Shown in pieces: positions 38,874 through 49,043 of a stretch of 49,043 nt of DNA (the stretch's first letter is position 1; each line of letters opens with the position of its first letter). The notes below the pieces were generated by a model. It did not search any database, was not told where the DNA came from, and saw nothing but the letters and a program-made list of their open reading frames with translations. Origin of the DNA: Betaproteobacteria bacterium (GTDB lineage: Bacteria; Pseudomonadota; Gammaproteobacteria; Burkholderiales; Burkholderiaceae_C). Where the stretch lies: contig RFYV01000018.1 of NCBI GenBank assembly GCA_009921265.1, positions 1 through 49,043 on the forward strand, written 5' to 3'. A program made the translations under genes and the position numbers.

Positions 38874-39875
38874 TTAGATTTTTAAGGCCTCTGGATTGCA
38901 AATATTCGTTGGAGTGCCATTGATGAAGTTGGTAACATTTTCAAAGGCTGTGCCAAAATAAAGTTCATAGGATTCTTGCTCGACATAACCGATATGCGGC
39001 GTACAAATACAATTTTCGATTCGTAAAAGCGAATGGCCTTGCAAAATTGGCTCACTTTCAAATACGTCAATGGCCGCCATGCCAGGGCGACCTCTGTTGA
39101 GCGCAGAAACCAATGCGTTTTCTTGAACCAATTCTGCGCGTGAAGTATTCACAAACAAAGACGTGAGCTTCATCACTGATAGGTCTTGCAATGTGACAAT
39201 GTCTCGCGTGGCTTCGTTGAGACGAAGATGAATCGTTAAAACATCTGACATTGCAAAAAAATCTTGTTTGCTGCTTGCCGCAGAAAAACCATGGGCGACT
39301 GCCGTGGCTCTTGAAGTTTCACTGCCCCATACAACGATATTCATACCAAAAACTTTTCCGTAACTGGCGATGAGTTGCCCGATTTTTCCATAGCCCCAAA
39401 TGCCTAGGGTTTTGTCACGCAAGACAGTGCCCAAGCCAAAGTTGGTGGGCATAGAGCCAGATTTCAGCCCCGATTGTTGCCAAGCGCCGTATTTGAGGTT
39501 GCTGATGTATTGTGGAAGCCGGCGCATTGCCGCCATGATGAGTGCCCAAGTGAGTTCCGCGGGCGCAACAGGTGAGCCTGTTCCTTCGGCAATGGCAATT
39601 CCTTTATCGGTGCACGCGGCGATATCGATATGGCCGGAGACTTTGCCTGTTTGTGAAATCATTTTGAGTCGAGGCAGTCGCTCGATCAATTGTTTGGTGA
39701 TTTGGGTTCGCTCTCGAATAAGAACTATGACATCAGCGTCTTTGAGGCGCACCGAAAGTTGGCCAACGCCTTTGACGGTATTGGTAAAAACTTTGGGTCT
39801 ATGCGGCAAAAGCTTTGAGACGCAATCGAGTTTTCTGACGACATCTTGGTAGTCGTCTAGTATCACAATGTTCAT
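38874..39875 (-). CDS. D-2-hydroxyacid dehydrogenase family protein
   Basis: NAD-dependent dehydrogenase of 333 residues. The nucleotide motif GYGKIG is near residue 176. The three catalytic positions are visible: Arg in NTSRAELV, Glu in DVFESEP and His in CTPHIGYV. The family includes glycerate, phosphoglycerate and lactate dehydrogenases; the substrate cannot be told. On the minus strand GGTGCT and AGCACC flank a hairpin that covers the bases just before ATG 39875, which may hinder initiation. It lies 47 bases after the small lexA-linked ORF. Confidence 0.88.
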   Translation of the reverse strand: MNIVILDDYQDVVRKLDCVSKLLPHRPKVFTNTVKGVGQLSVRLKDADVIVLIRERTQITKQLIERLPRLKMISQTGKVSGHIDIAACTDKGIAIAEGTGSPVAPAELTWALIMAAMRRLPQYISNLKYGAWQQSGLKSGSMPTNFGLGTVLRDKTLGIWGYGKIGQLIASYGKVFGMNIVVWGSETSRATAVAHGFSAASSKQDFFAMSDVLTIHLRLNEATRDIVTLQDLSVMKLTSLFVNTSRAELVQENALVSALNRGRPGMAAIDVFESEPILQGHSLLRIENCICTPHIGYVEQESYELYFGTAFENVTNFINGTPTNICNPEALKI

Positions 39876-39922
39876 GGTGCTAATTGTGCCTCTTTTGGCA
39901 GCACCATGGGGGCGAAATCTTA

Positions 39923-40105
39923 TTAGTGTTTGACCCGATGATGGCCGTGCTCTTGATGAGATGCGCTGTCAACGACAACACCATGATCGATAGATCTGTT
40001 GTTTTGAGTCGGTTGATTAGGAATATGCGGCAATAAAATGAAATTGCGAATGACATATTCAGTCATGATGAACAATTTGTTGAGACTCCAAATAGCGATA
40101 TTCAT
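39923..40105 (-). CDS. small hypothetical protein directly downstream of lexA
   Basis: I do not recognise this 60-residue ORF. It starts with MNIAIWSLNKLFIMTEYVI, moderately hydrophobic, followed by a polar half and an end rich in histidine (HQEHGHHRVKH). An AAGGAGAG ribosome binding site overlaps the lexA stop codon and lies at good distance from ATG 40105; the gap to lexA is 11 bases. Co-transcription with lexA, and thus SOS induction, is inferred. It may bind metal through the histidines, but that is speculation. Confidence 0.55.
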   Translation of the reverse strand: MNIAIWSLNKLFIMTEYVIRNFILLPHIPNQPTQNNRSIDHGVVVDSASHQEHGHHRVKH

Positions 40106-40116
40106 TTTTTCTCTCC

Positions 40117-40785
40117 TTAAATAAACGAGGTGTTGCGAATAAGACCTACGGCGAGGCCTTCAATTTCAAATGGGTCGCCTGGTTTGACGACGATGGTTGG
40201 AAAATCTGGGTTTTCGGGATGAAGTTCAATCAAATGGGACGTTTTGAGTAAGCGCTTGACCGTGACTTCTTCCCCTAAACGTGCGACAACAATTTGACCG
40301 TTGCGTGCATCTTTTGTTGCTTGTACGGCCAATAAATCGCCATCTAAGATGCCAACGTCACGCATAGACATGCCTCTAACTTGTAAGAGGTAATCTGGTT
40401 TTTTGTCGAATAGATTGGCTTGGACGTGATAAGTTTGACTGATATGCTCTTGAGCCAAAATGGGTGAGCCCGCTGCGACGCGGCCAATGAGCGGTAAAGC
40501 AAGTTGTGACAAACCTTGCAAGGGGAGTGAAAATTGCAGGTGTGCCGATGAGTTTCTGTAGCCGTCGTGTTTGTTGATTCGAATGCCCCGCGATGTGCCG
40601 CTTAAGAGTTCAATGGCCCCTTTTTTGGCTAAAGCTTGCAGGTGGTCTTCAGCTGCATTGGGCGATTTGAAGCCGAGTTGGGTGGCGATTTCGGCGCGCG
40701 TGGGGGGTGACCCCGTTTGGACAATGGTGTTTTGAATCAAATCAAAAATTTGTTGTTGTCGGGCGGTGAGTTTGTAATGATCCAT
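40117..40785 (-). CDS. lexA: SOS repressor LexA
   Basis: Represses DNA damage genes and self-cleaves when activated by RecA. 222 residues. The N-terminal winged helix (about 1-70) contains [21 protein letters not shown]. The cleavage site is Ala105-Gly106 in VAAGSP. The catalytic serine is S140 (GMSMRDVG) and the lysine K177 (EEVTVKRLL). All are offset by exactly 21 from E. coli (A84-G85, S119, K156), so the protein is intact and likely to cleave itself. Two SOS-box-like operators precede the gene. Confidence 0.97.
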   Translation of the reverse strand: MDHYKLTARQQQIFDLIQNTIVQTGSPPTRAEIATQLGFKSPNAAEDHLQALAKKGAIELLSGTSRGIRINKHDGYRNSSAHLQFSLPLQGLSQLALPLIGRVAAGSPILAQEHISQTYHVQANLFDKKPDYLLQVRGMSMRDVGILDGDLLAVQATKDARNGQIVVARLGEEVTVKRLLKTSHLIELHPENPDFPTIVVKPGDPFEIEGLAVGLIRNTSFI

Positions 40786-40822
40786 TGACTGAACTCCTGC
40801 AAAATGGGCTGGGAAATCGAAG

Positions 40823-40857
40823 CTGTTTTTTTATACAGTAACTGTATTTTTAACCAG
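40823..40857. promoter_or_regulatory. two LexA (SOS) boxes upstream of lexA
   Basis: Box 1 is CTGT-N8-ACAG at 40823-40838, a full match to the enterobacterial-type consensus. Box 2 is CTGT-N8-CCAG at 40842-40857, with one mismatch. Their centres are 19 bases apart, about two helix turns. A probable lexA promoter, CTGGTT (40857-40852) and TATAAA (40835-40830) on the minus strand with a 16-base spacer, lies inside the boxes. This indicates autoregulation. Confidence 0.78.
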
Positions 40858-40883
40858 TTTTTTATAAAAAGCAAGCAATCTTC

Positions 40884-42574
<1,691 letters not shown>

Positions 42575-42583
42575 TTAAAATGC

Positions 42584-43345
42584 TTACAAGGTCTTACTCA
42601 TCATTTCGCGAACGCGTTCGAGATCTTCTGGCGTATCGACGCCAGGCGCGGGTGATAAAAGCGTCTTGTAGACGGCAATTTTATGACCGTGGGACAGTGC
42701 ACGCAACTGTTCTAAATTTTCTGATTGCTCGAGTTGACTGGGCGACATACTAGGGAATGCCCTGAGAAATTTTGCGCGGTATGAATAAATGCCTAAGTGT
42801 CTGAGTGGTTGACCCGCATCCATTTTTTGAGAGCCTGTGGTCCATCCATCTCGCCAGTAGGGGATGGGCGCACGGCTGAAGTACAAAGCTTTGTTTTCAT
42901 GATCAAGTACCACTTTAACGACGTTGGGATTTAAAAAATCTTCCAAGGTTTCAATGGGGTGCGCCACAGTTGCGATGGAGCAATCGCGATGTTGCGTGAG
43001 CAGTTGAGCGACATCGTTGATTAAATCGGGATTAATGAGCGGTTCATCGCCTTGAACATTAACCACAACCTCATCGTCTTGAACGCCTAAAAGTTGTGAG
43101 GCTTGTGCGACTCGATCGCTACCCGATAAATGATTTTGGTGGGTCAAGATTGCTTGAATGCCATGTTGTTGGCAGGCTTCAATGATTTGCGGATCGTCGC
43201 CTGCAACGACAACTTGCTGGGCCTTGGAGGCCAACGCGCGTCGTGCCACATGAACAACCATGGGAATACCGTGAATCAGTGCCAAAGGCTTATTGGGTAA
43301 ACGTGTCGAGGCCAATCGAGCAGGAATAAAAACCCAAAAACTCAT
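42584..43345 (-). CDS. kdsB: 3-deoxy-manno-octulosonate cytidylyltransferase
   Basis: Activates Kdo as CMP-Kdo for the lipid A core. 253 residues. [16 protein letters not shown] near the start is the CTP-binding signature; [11 protein letters not shown] and [14 protein letters not shown] follow. Its ATG overlaps the trm112 stop by four bases. With lpxK two genes upstream this forms an LPS biosynthesis block. Confidence 0.96.
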   Translation of the reverse strand: MSFWVFIPARLASTRLPNKPLALIHGIPMVVHVARRALASKAQQVVVAGDDPQIIEACQQHGIQAILTHQNHLSGSDRVAQASQLLGVQDDEVVVNVQGDEPLINPDLINDVAQLLTQHRDCSIATVAHPIETLEDFLNPNVVKVVLDHENKALYFSRAPIPYWRDGWTTGSQKMDAGQPLRHLGIYSYRAKFLRAFPSMSPSQLEQSENLEQLRALSHGHKIAVYKTLLSPAPGVDTPEDLERVREMMSKTL

Positions 43346-43533
43346 GAAGACGTGCCTTCAATTTCAGCATCGGTGAGGGTACGTGCCTCGGCTTCGAGTA
43401 AAACAGGTATGCCGTCTTTGATGGGGTACGCCAATCTAGCGCTTCTAGAAATTAATTCTTGACGCTCGCGGTTGTAGTCGAGTGGTCCCTTGGTGACGGG
43501 GCAAACGATCAATTCAAGTAATTTAATGTCCAT
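43342..43533 (-). CDS. Trm112/YcaR family protein
   Basis: Small protein of 63 residues. [16 protein letters not shown] at the start and [18 protein letters not shown] near the end are conserved in the family. Bacterial members are located between lpxK and kdsB in many proteobacteria, as here; their role is unclear. It overlaps the lpxK end by 11 bases and the kdsB start by four. Confidence 0.93.
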   Translation of the reverse strand: MDIKLLELIVCPVTKGPLDYNRERQELISRSARLAYPIKDGIPVLLEAEARTLTDAEIEGTSS

Positions 43534-44527
43534 GGTTCGATGATAACTTCAAGTGGACTTCGCGATCAATCTCTTGCAACATTTTGGGTGATAGAACACA
43601 AACGAGTGGTACAGACCAAATTTGCGGAAAACGATCCCACAATTTAACTGCATCTTTTTCTGTGCACAAAAGATCTTTTGAAAGAGAAGGCATTTGCCAA
43701 TCACTCAAATTGGCGTGATCGGGTAGTGAAAAAGTGTGATCAAGCGATAGGCCTTTTTGCGTCAACATTTCAAAAAAAGAGGAGGGGTTGGCAATGCCTG
43801 CCAATGCATTCACACGATGACCTTGCCAATCGGCAATTTTTTTTTGTTCGCCTCGACCGTTAATGGCAACATCGCTCAAAAATCTTTCAAGGGTGTGACC
43901 TTTTAGATCAGGACACGAGGGCGCTACCGCAATCCATTGGAAAGTATGGGCGCGGGGAATGATGGGCCAAGGACCTCGCAGTGGCCCCGCAGGTAGCAAC
44001 CATCCATTGCCCAATCCGCGTTGATCAAATACACAAATCGAAAAATCATAATTCCAATGGTGTTGAAGACCATCGTCGCTGATGACCAGTTTCACATCGG
44101 GATGTGCTGCACACAAAATCAACACCGCAGCACTTCGATCTTCACCTACATACACAGGCATCTTGTATTTTTTGTAGACCAACAAAGGCTCATCGCCCAC
44201 TTCAAGCGCTGATCGCATAGCAGACACTTCAATCACACCTGTTGTCGTTCGACCATAGCCGCGAGACACCACGCCCACCTTGAGGTCTTGTTTTTGAAAA
44301 TGCTCAAGCAGTGCCATAACGACGGGTGTTTTACCTGCGCCACCCACTACAACATTACCAACGACCAAGATAGGGACCGGCAATTTTGAAGCTTCTAAAT
44401 GGCGATAGCGCCAGCCATGAATGAAAAGAAGTAACAAATAAATTTGTGAAATTGGCCACAAAAGACAAGCCAACCAACCGCGTCGCAACCAAGCCGATGT
44501 CAAGCTTTGATGGATGGATGGCATCAT
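43523..44527 (-). CDS. lpxK: tetraacyldisaccharide 4'-kinase LpxK
   Basis: Phosphorylates the lipid A precursor at the inner membrane. 334 residues. One N-terminal hydrophobic segment (about 15-37) is followed by [16 protein letters not shown] with the Walker A motif. SRGYGR and DDGLQHH are further conserved sites. It starts 15 bases after exbD. Confidence 0.95.
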   Translation of the reverse strand: MMPSIHQSLTSAWLRRGWLACLLWPISQIYLLLLFIHGWRYRHLEASKLPVPILVVGNVVVGGAGKTPVVMALLEHFQKQDLKVGVVSRGYGRTTTGVIEVSAMRSALEVGDEPLLVYKKYKMPVYVGEDRSAAVLILCAAHPDVKLVISDDGLQHHWNYDFSICVFDQRGLGNGWLLPAGPLRGPWPIIPRAHTFQWIAVAPSCPDLKGHTLERFLSDVAINGRGEQKKIADWQGHRVNALAGIANPSSFFEMLTQKGLSLDHTFSLPDHANLSDWQMPSLSKDLLCTEKDAVKLWDRFPQIWSVPLVCVLSPKMLQEIDREVHLKLSSNHGH

Positions 44528-44542
44528 GAATATAAAAAAGGG

Positions 44543-44965
44543 TTAACGCGCTGCGTTTGATTGCTGAGTTGCAAAAGTAATTTGACCCAGGCCCGCACGT
44601 TGTGCAGCCTCCATCACATGGATCACCGCTTGATGCGTGGCTTTTGCATCAGCATTGATAATCAAAACAGGTTGTGACAAATCTTTGGATGCTTTAGTGA
44701 GGGCCTTTGCAAGCGACTCCACTTGCGTATCCATCACCACGTGGCCTTGAAGAACGTAGCGACCATCGGAAGAAACGCCAATATGAACTTCACGATTTTT
44801 GGCTTGTAAATTTTTTGTATCGGCAACAGGTAGGTTGAGTTGTATTTCGGTGAGTTTGCTGTAGGTGGTGCTGAGCACCAAAAAAATAACCACCACCAGC
44901 AAAACATCAATGAATGGAATCAGATTGATTTCAGGTTCAAGAGTTTTTTGCTTGGAAAATTTCAT
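44543..44965 (-). CDS. exbD: biopolymer transport protein ExbD
   Basis: Inner-membrane protein of 140 residues with one transmembrane helix (about 18-38). The helix contains the conserved aspartate in PFIDVLLVVVIFLV, which is used for proton movement; the C-terminal part is periplasmic. It forms the motor complex with ExbB, encoded four bases upstream. No tonB gene is nearby; the position before lpxK is common in Burkholderiales. Confidence 0.92.
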   Translation of the reverse strand: MKFSKQKTLEPEINLIPFIDVLLVVVIFLVLSTTYSKLTEIQLNLPVADTKNLQAKNREVHIGVSSDGRYVLQGHVVMDTQVESLAKALTKASKDLSQPVLIINADAKATHQAVIHVMEAAQRAGLGQITFATQQSNAAR

Positions 44966-44969
44966 ATCT

Positions 44970-45593
44970 TTAATTTTTTGATTGTGTTTTAACCAAATGA
45001 CTCACTATTTGTTCGCCTGCGAGTTCGAGCATCAACACATACCCATCCACTTTGGCTTTGAGATGGCGCCAAACCGCCAACGTGGGAATCGCAATGAGCA
45101 GGCCAAAAGCGGTGTTGTAGAGGGCAACAGAAATACCATGCGCCATTTGTGCAGGCGCATTAGCCCCCGTTGTTTGAGCTCCAAAAATTTCAATCATGCC
45201 AACCACTGTTCCGAGTAAACCCAATAATGGGGAGGCGGACGCAATTGTGCCCAGTGTTGGTAAATAGTTTTCGAGTCGATGCGCAATGCTTCGACCCATT
45301 ATTTCCACTTGGTTTTTGAGTTCTTGATCTGTGCAATCGGGGTTATTCTTTTTGATCTCAAGCGCTTTTGCTAGGAGTTGACCTAAATCGGAATGCTCGG
45401 CTAATTTATCGATCATATCGGTTGAAGGCATATTGGCCGTCGAAATCGTCATGACCTCTTCAAGTAAATGTGGGGGCAATACTTGTTGTTGTCTGAGTTG
45501 AATCAATCTTTCAACAATCAGTGCCAGTGCAACAACAGAGCAACCTAATAAAGGCCACATGGGCCATCCTGCAGCTTGTACAATTGAAAACAA
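44970..45593 (-). CDS. exbB: biopolymer transport protein ExbB (MotA/TolQ/ExbB family)
   Basis: Proton-channel protein of 207 residues with three transmembrane segments (about residues 10-30, 115-140 and 155-178). LENYLPTLGTIASASPLLGLLGTVVGMIEIF is the family signature. The start is TTG 45593: AAGGAG at 45605-45600 lies six bases from it, and FSIVQAAGWPMWPL is the usual N-terminus of this group. The next ATG, 11 codons in, would remove part of the first helix. It is the first gene of the exbB-exbD-lpxK-trm112-kdsB-adk cluster. Confidence 0.92.
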   Translation of the reverse strand: MFSIVQAAGWPMWPLLGCSVVALALIVERLIQLRQQQVLPPHLLEEVMTISTANMPSTDMIDKLAEHSDLGQLLAKALEIKKNNPDCTDQELKNQVEIMGRSIAHRLENYLPTLGTIASASPLLGLLGTVVGMIEIFGAQTTGANAPAQMAHGISVALYNTAFGLLIAIPTLAVWRHLKAKVDGYVLMLELAGEQIVSHLVKTQSKN

Positions 45594-45631
45594 TCAGTTC
45601 TCCTTAAAAAAAATTAATTATCGCAGAGCCG

Positions 45632-45666
45632 ATGTCCACACGAAATGTGGATAACTATGTGGGTAA
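45632..45666. promoter_or_regulatory. cluster of DnaA-box-like sites upstream of exbB
   Basis: TGTGGATAA at 45646-45654 is a perfect DnaA box (TTATCCACA on the minus strand). TGTGGGTAA at 45658-45666 differs at one base. ATGTCCACA at 45632-45640 is an opposed site with two mismatches, and TCCACA/TGTGGA form an inverted repeat with a five-base gap. Binding is inferred. The rest of the 258-base gap to xseA shows no further gene. Confidence 0.45.
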
Positions 45667-45851
45667 CTCATCTCGAAGCTGCAAAAGTGCACGTCATCAT
45701 TCATTGTGACTGGAAAGTGCAACAATTAGGCAATACAATTTCTTTATAAATCATAGAGTTAACACTAGATTACTGGCATCTGGCGTCATTTGATCTGTTT
45801 TACCAAGGTGGGTATCATGAGAACTTCAATTATTCAATTCCTACATTTGAA

Positions 45852-47165
45852 ATGTCCGAAACCGCATTGATTCGTCAAAGAAAAATATGGACTGTCTCAG
45901 CCTTGTGCCTTGCAGTTTCTGATGCACTCAATTCGCGATTCAATCCAATCGATGTGAGTGGCGAGCTTTCAAGCTTCACTCGCGCCTCCAGTGGACATCT
46001 TTACTTTTCTTTAAAAGACGCTAGCGGACAACTTCGATGTGCGATGTTCAAGCGATCGGCCTCTCTTTTAACTTTCAATCCCAAAGAAGGCCAGCGCGTT
46101 GAAGTCACTGGGAAAATTGGCGTCTATGAAGCGCGCGGTGATTTGCAACTCGTGGTTGAGTCCATGCGCCCCATTGGCCAAGGTGACTTATTCGAGCAAT
46201 ATTTGCAACTTAAAGCCAAGCTTGAGGCAGAGGGTATTTTTGATCCAGCTACAAAAAAAGTATTGATCGTAAAACCTCGAAAAATTGGACTCGTTACATC
46301 CAAAGGAGCGGCGGCATTGCACGATGTGGCCACAGCTCTTAGGCGTCGTGTACCGCACATACCCGTTGTTTTTGCACCTTCATTGGTGCAAGGTCAAGAT
46401 GCCGTTGCCCCTTTGATTCAATCTTTAGAGTATCTTTATCAACAGCCCGACATTGACGTGATTTTGTTGGTACGAGGCGGCGGCTCAATCGATGACCTTT
46501 GGTGTTTTAACGATGAGGCCTTGGCTCGAGTGATCGTAAACAGTCCTGTTCCTGTGGTCACGGGTATTGGTCATGAAACAGATTTCACCATTGCAGATTT
46601 TTGCGCCGATGTGCGAGCTCCCACACCCACGGCTGCCGCTGAACTCTGTGCAACCAGTCAAGTGGAGTTAATCGATCGAATGAATCAATACGCACAACTC
46701 TTAACGGAAGCTATTTACAAGCGAATCGATGGATTGGCTCAGCGTTTAGATCAAATTCAATCTAAGTTAGGTCGACCTTCCACTTGGATTCATTTGCAAC
46801 ATCGTGAGTTACAAAAAAATGCACAGGCCTTGAGTCGTGTTGCACATCAAAGCTGTGTGTCCCAACAGCATCGAACTTCTATTCTTCGTTCCACAGCACA
46901 ACAACGCGTGCAAAGGTATTTAGACCAATACAAACACCATTTAAGCCACAATCAAGAACAATTAAAGCTTTTGGATCCTCGCCTGGTTTTACAGCGCGGC
47001 TATACATGGCTCACCAATGAAAAAGGAGAGTCCGTTTATCAAATGTCACAACTGAGTGTGTCGCAATCTATTTCGGGAACTTTGGTTGATGGCGAAGTCA
47101 AAATGTTGGTGACCCAGATCAAGCCTTCAGAAAAAAATAAGTTTGAAAGCAAAAATTTTATTTAG
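45852..47165 (+). CDS. xseA: exodeoxyribonuclease VII large subunit
   Basis: Single-strand-specific exonuclease subunit of 437 residues. An N-terminal OB fold (about 10-110; ISGELSSF-like VSGELSSFTRASSGHLYFSLKD) precedes the catalytic core with RGGGSIDDLWCFNDE and GIGHETDFTIADFCADVRAPTPTAAAE. A long helical region follows (about 270-380). The small subunit xseB is not in the window. The 3' end overlaps the DUF192 gene by eight bases on the opposite strand. Confidence 0.96.
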   Translation: MSETALIRQRKIWTVSALCLAVSDALNSRFNPIDVSGELSSFTRASSGHLYFSLKDASGQLRCAMFKRSASLLTFNPKEGQRVEVTGKIGVYEARGDLQLVVESMRPIGQGDLFEQYLQLKAKLEAEGIFDPATKKVLIVKPRKIGLVTSKGAAALHDVATALRRRVPHIPVVFAPSLVQGQDAVAPLIQSLEYLYQQPDIDVILLVRGGGSIDDLWCFNDEALARVIVNSPVPVVTGIGHETDFTIADFCADVRAPTPTAAAELCATSQVELIDRMNQYAQLLTEAIYKRIDGLAQRLDQIQSKLGRPSTWIHLQHRELQKNAQALSRVAHQSCVSQQHRTSILRSTAQQRVQRYLDQYKHHLSHNQEQLKLLDPRLVLQRGYTWLTNEKGESVYQMSQLSVSQSISGTLVDGEVKMLVTQIKPSEKNKFESKNFI

Positions 47166-47607
47166 CAATAAACGGTGTGCCTTGAAGTCGAAATCCTGCG
47201 CCGATTGATTTCTTTTGAAACCAGCCTTGATGCATTTCCAACACAAATCGAACAGGCTTGATTGAACAATGCGATTGCGTGGTTTGTGGCGCCATATCGG
47301 CCAAATTAGCGATAGTCCCATCTTCTTCGACAAATGCCGCTGTCAAGGGCAATAAAGTATTTTTCATCCAAAAGCATTGAATAGATGGTTGATCGAACAC
47401 AAACAGCATGCCTTCGTGTTGAGGCATATTTTCGCGATGCATTAATCCAATCGAGCGTTGCATGTCGTTGGCTGCAACTTGCGCATCTATTTGAAACATG
47501 CCTACAGACAATTTCACGCGTGGCAAATTGAGTTGAGGCGTGTTTTGGGCTTGGACGCCTAAGCACAGGGCGATGGAGGCGATGAAAAAAAATACTTTCT
47601 GCTTCAT
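47158..47607 (-). CDS. DUF192 family secreted protein
   Basis: Exported protein of 149 residues. The signal peptide MKQKVFFFIASIALCLGVQA is cleaved before QNTPQ. The DUF192 domain fills the rest: MQRSIGLMHRENMPQHEGMLFVFD, CFWMKNTLLPLTAAFV and VRFVLEMHQGWF are the conserved blocks. The function is unknown. ATG 47607 is chosen because it begins the signal peptide; the open frame extends 25 codons upstream. Confidence 0.9.
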   Translation of the reverse strand: MKQKVFFFIASIALCLGVQAQNTPQLNLPRVKLSVGMFQIDAQVAANDMQRSIGLMHRENMPQHEGMLFVFDQPSIQCFWMKNTLLPLTAAFVEEDGTIANLADMAPQTTQSHCSIKPVRFVLEMHQGWFQKKSIGAGFRLQGTPFIAK

Positions 47608-47779
47608 AAGATGGGTTCGATGCGATAGGTTTTGAGGAGTATTGAGGCTACCATGACTTTGGGATCTGCACCCGAGCGACATTCGAAAAGGTTCGCGGGG
47701 TTAGAATACCTGGTACGTTGCCTGCATTTCAAATGGTTGGAGTGCCAAGGATTTCCTAACTTCTGCGGAGACTAAATTC

Positions 47780-49033
47780 ATGTATCAGCACATCAAAGTG
47801 CCCACCCAAGGTGAAAAAATTGTTGTCAACAAGGACATTTCTTTGTCTGTTCCCGATCAACCCATCATTCCTTATATCGAAGGCGATGGTACGGGATTTG
47901 ATATCACACCGGTTATGCTCAAAGTCGTTGACGCCGCTGTTGCAAAAGCTTATGGCGGCAAAAGAAAAATCCATTGGATGGAAGTTTACGCAGGCGAAAA
48001 ATCCACCAAAATTTACGGCCCAGACGTTTGGTTGCCCGAAGAAACCCTCAAGGTATTGCGCGAGTATGTGGTGTCCATCAAAGGCCCACTCACCACGCCA
48101 GTTGGCGGTGGTATTCGTTCGCTCAACGTTGCATTGCGGCAAGAACTCGATTTGTATGTCTGTCTTCGCCCTGTTCAATATTTCAAGGGTGTTCCTTCAC
48201 CCTTGCGTGAACCCGAAAAAACCAACATGGTGATCTTCCGCGAAAATTCAGAAGACATTTATGCGGGTATCGAGTATGAATCACAAAGCGCTGATGCCAA
48301 AAAACTCATTCAATTTCTCACTAAAGAGATGGGCGTCAAAAAAATTCGCTTCCCCAACACGTCAGCTATTGGTATCAAGCCTGTATCCAGCGAAGGTACC
48401 GAGCGACTCGTTCGCAAGGCCATTCAATACACCATCGACAATGACAAGCCAAGTTTGACGATTGTTCACAAGGGCAACATCATGAAGTTCACCGAAGGTG
48501 GATTCCGTGATTGGGCCTATGCATTGGCTCAAAAAGAATTTGGCGCGCAGTTGATTGACGGTGGACCATGGTGCAAATTCAAAAACCCCAAAACAGGAAA
48601 AGAAATCATCATCAAGGATGTGATTGCTGATGCGTTCTTGCAGCAAATTTTGTTGCGCCCTGCTGAGTACAGCGTGATTGCCACTCTCAACCTCAATGGT
48701 GATTACGTCTCTGACGCATTAGCTGCTCAGGTCGGTGGCATTGGTATTGCCCCAGGCGCTAATATGTCTGATTCTGTTGCTTGTTTTGAAGCAACGCATG
48801 GTACAGCGCCCAAATATGCTGGCAAAGACTATGTCAATCCAGGTTCAGAAATTCTTTCAGCCGAAATGATGCTTCGTCACATGGGCTGGAAGGAGGCCGC
48901 TGACATGATTATTTCATCGATGGAAAAATCGATTCTGAGCAAAAAAGTGACCTATGACTTTGCTCGATTGATGGACGGTGCAAATCAGGTGAGTTGTTCT
49001 GGCTTTGGCCAAGTGATGATTGACCATATGTAA
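47780..49033 (+). CDS. icd: NADP-dependent isocitrate dehydrogenase
   Basis: TCA-cycle enzyme producing 2-oxoglutarate and NADPH. 417 residues, complete; E. coli Icd has 416. [26 protein letters not shown] carries the serine that is phosphorylated in E. coli, [15 protein letters not shown] is the substrate-binding block, and [12 protein letters not shown] binds NADP. ATG 47780 follows GCGGAGAC. A TAGAAT box at 47702-47707 could be the -10 element, but no good -35 is seen. Confidence 0.97.
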   Translation: MYQHIKVPTQGEKIVVNKDISLSVPDQPIIPYIEGDGTGFDITPVMLKVVDAAVAKAYGGKRKIHWMEVYAGEKSTKIYGPDVWLPEETLKVLREYVVSIKGPLTTPVGGGIRSLNVALRQELDLYVCLRPVQYFKGVPSPLREPEKTNMVIFRENSEDIYAGIEYESQSADAKKLIQFLTKEMGVKKIRFPNTSAIGIKPVSSEGTERLVRKAIQYTIDNDKPSLTIVHKGNIMKFTEGGFRDWAYALAQKEFGAQLIDGGPWCKFKNPKTGKEIIIKDVIADAFLQQILLRPAEYSVIATLNLNGDYVSDALAAQVGGIGIAPGANMSDSVACFEATHGTAPKYAGKDYVNPGSEILSAEMMLRHMGWKEAADMIISSMEKSILSKKVTYDFARLMDGANQVSCSGFGQVMIDHM

Positions 49034-49043
49034 TAGCGTACAA

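Noticed and set aside
45600-45850. Replication origin suggested by DnaA boxes
   Set aside because: No dnaA, dnaN or parAB genes nearby and no AT-rich repeat array; the cluster is more likely regulatory or chance.

Overview
The window is a dense stretch of bacterial chromosome from what looks like a betaproteobacterium of the order Burkholderiales with moderate to low G+C. This rests on gene order: rimP-nusA-infB-rbfA-truB-typA, exbB-exbD-lpxK-trm112-kdsB-adk beside xseA, and a Crp/phosphotransferase/acyl-CoA dehydrogenase block. The genus cannot be fixed from the window. I see no insertion sequence, phage, CRISPR array or rRNA. No gene-free stretch exceeds 300 bases; the longest is about 260 bases, upstream of xseA.

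Layout. 1-4552 (+): the end of yejA, then yejB, yejE and yejF, a peptide/microcin-type ABC importer. 4557-12653 (+): a promoter with a terminator-like leader, then rimP, nusA (split), infB, rbfA, truB and typA. 12671-15432 (+): a DMT exporter, a 3-hydroxyisobutyryl-CoA hydrolase-like enzyme and rlmB. 15446-17353 (-): an SDR oxidoreductase and a two-gene chromate transporter. 17490-19751 (+): a YgiQ-type radical SAM protein. 19755-29556 (-): a livKHMGF-type importer, an aapJQMP-type importer and pobA. 29682-29887: tRNA-Pro(TGG) and tRNA-Arg(TCT), separated by a symmetric terminator. 29959-32685: a small envelope cluster of unknown function. 32698-38825 (-): a six-gene acyl-CoA catabolic operon containing its own Crp-like regulator. 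38874-40785 (-): a D-2-hydroxyacid dehydrogenase, a small ORF and lexA with two SOS boxes. 40884-41879 (+): asparaginase. 41840-45593 (-): adk, kdsB, trm112, lpxK, exbD and exbB. 45852-47165 (+): xseA. 47158-47607 (-): a DUF192 protein. 47780-49033 (+): icd.

Most of the window is housekeeping or standard catabolism and transport. The points most worth a second look are as follows. (1) nusA lacks about 85 bases in its S1 domain, which splits it into two ORFs joined by an ATGA overlap. (2) Two tandem secreted paralogues of an unrecognised family share six cysteines at almost invariant spacing; one is a lipoprotein. They lie beside a beta-propeller lipoprotein and a small secreted protein. (3) A kinase plus acyl-CoA dehydrogenase pair resembles the 4-hydroxyacyl-CoA (LvaA/LvaC, ACAD10/11) route and sits in one operon with beta-oxidation enzymes and a Crp-like regulator. 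(4) A 60-residue ORF with a strong ribosome binding site follows lexA directly. (5) Cis elements: a terminator-like hairpin just after the rimP promoter, a stem-loop between aapJ and aapQ, and a cluster of DnaA-box-like sites upstream of exbB.
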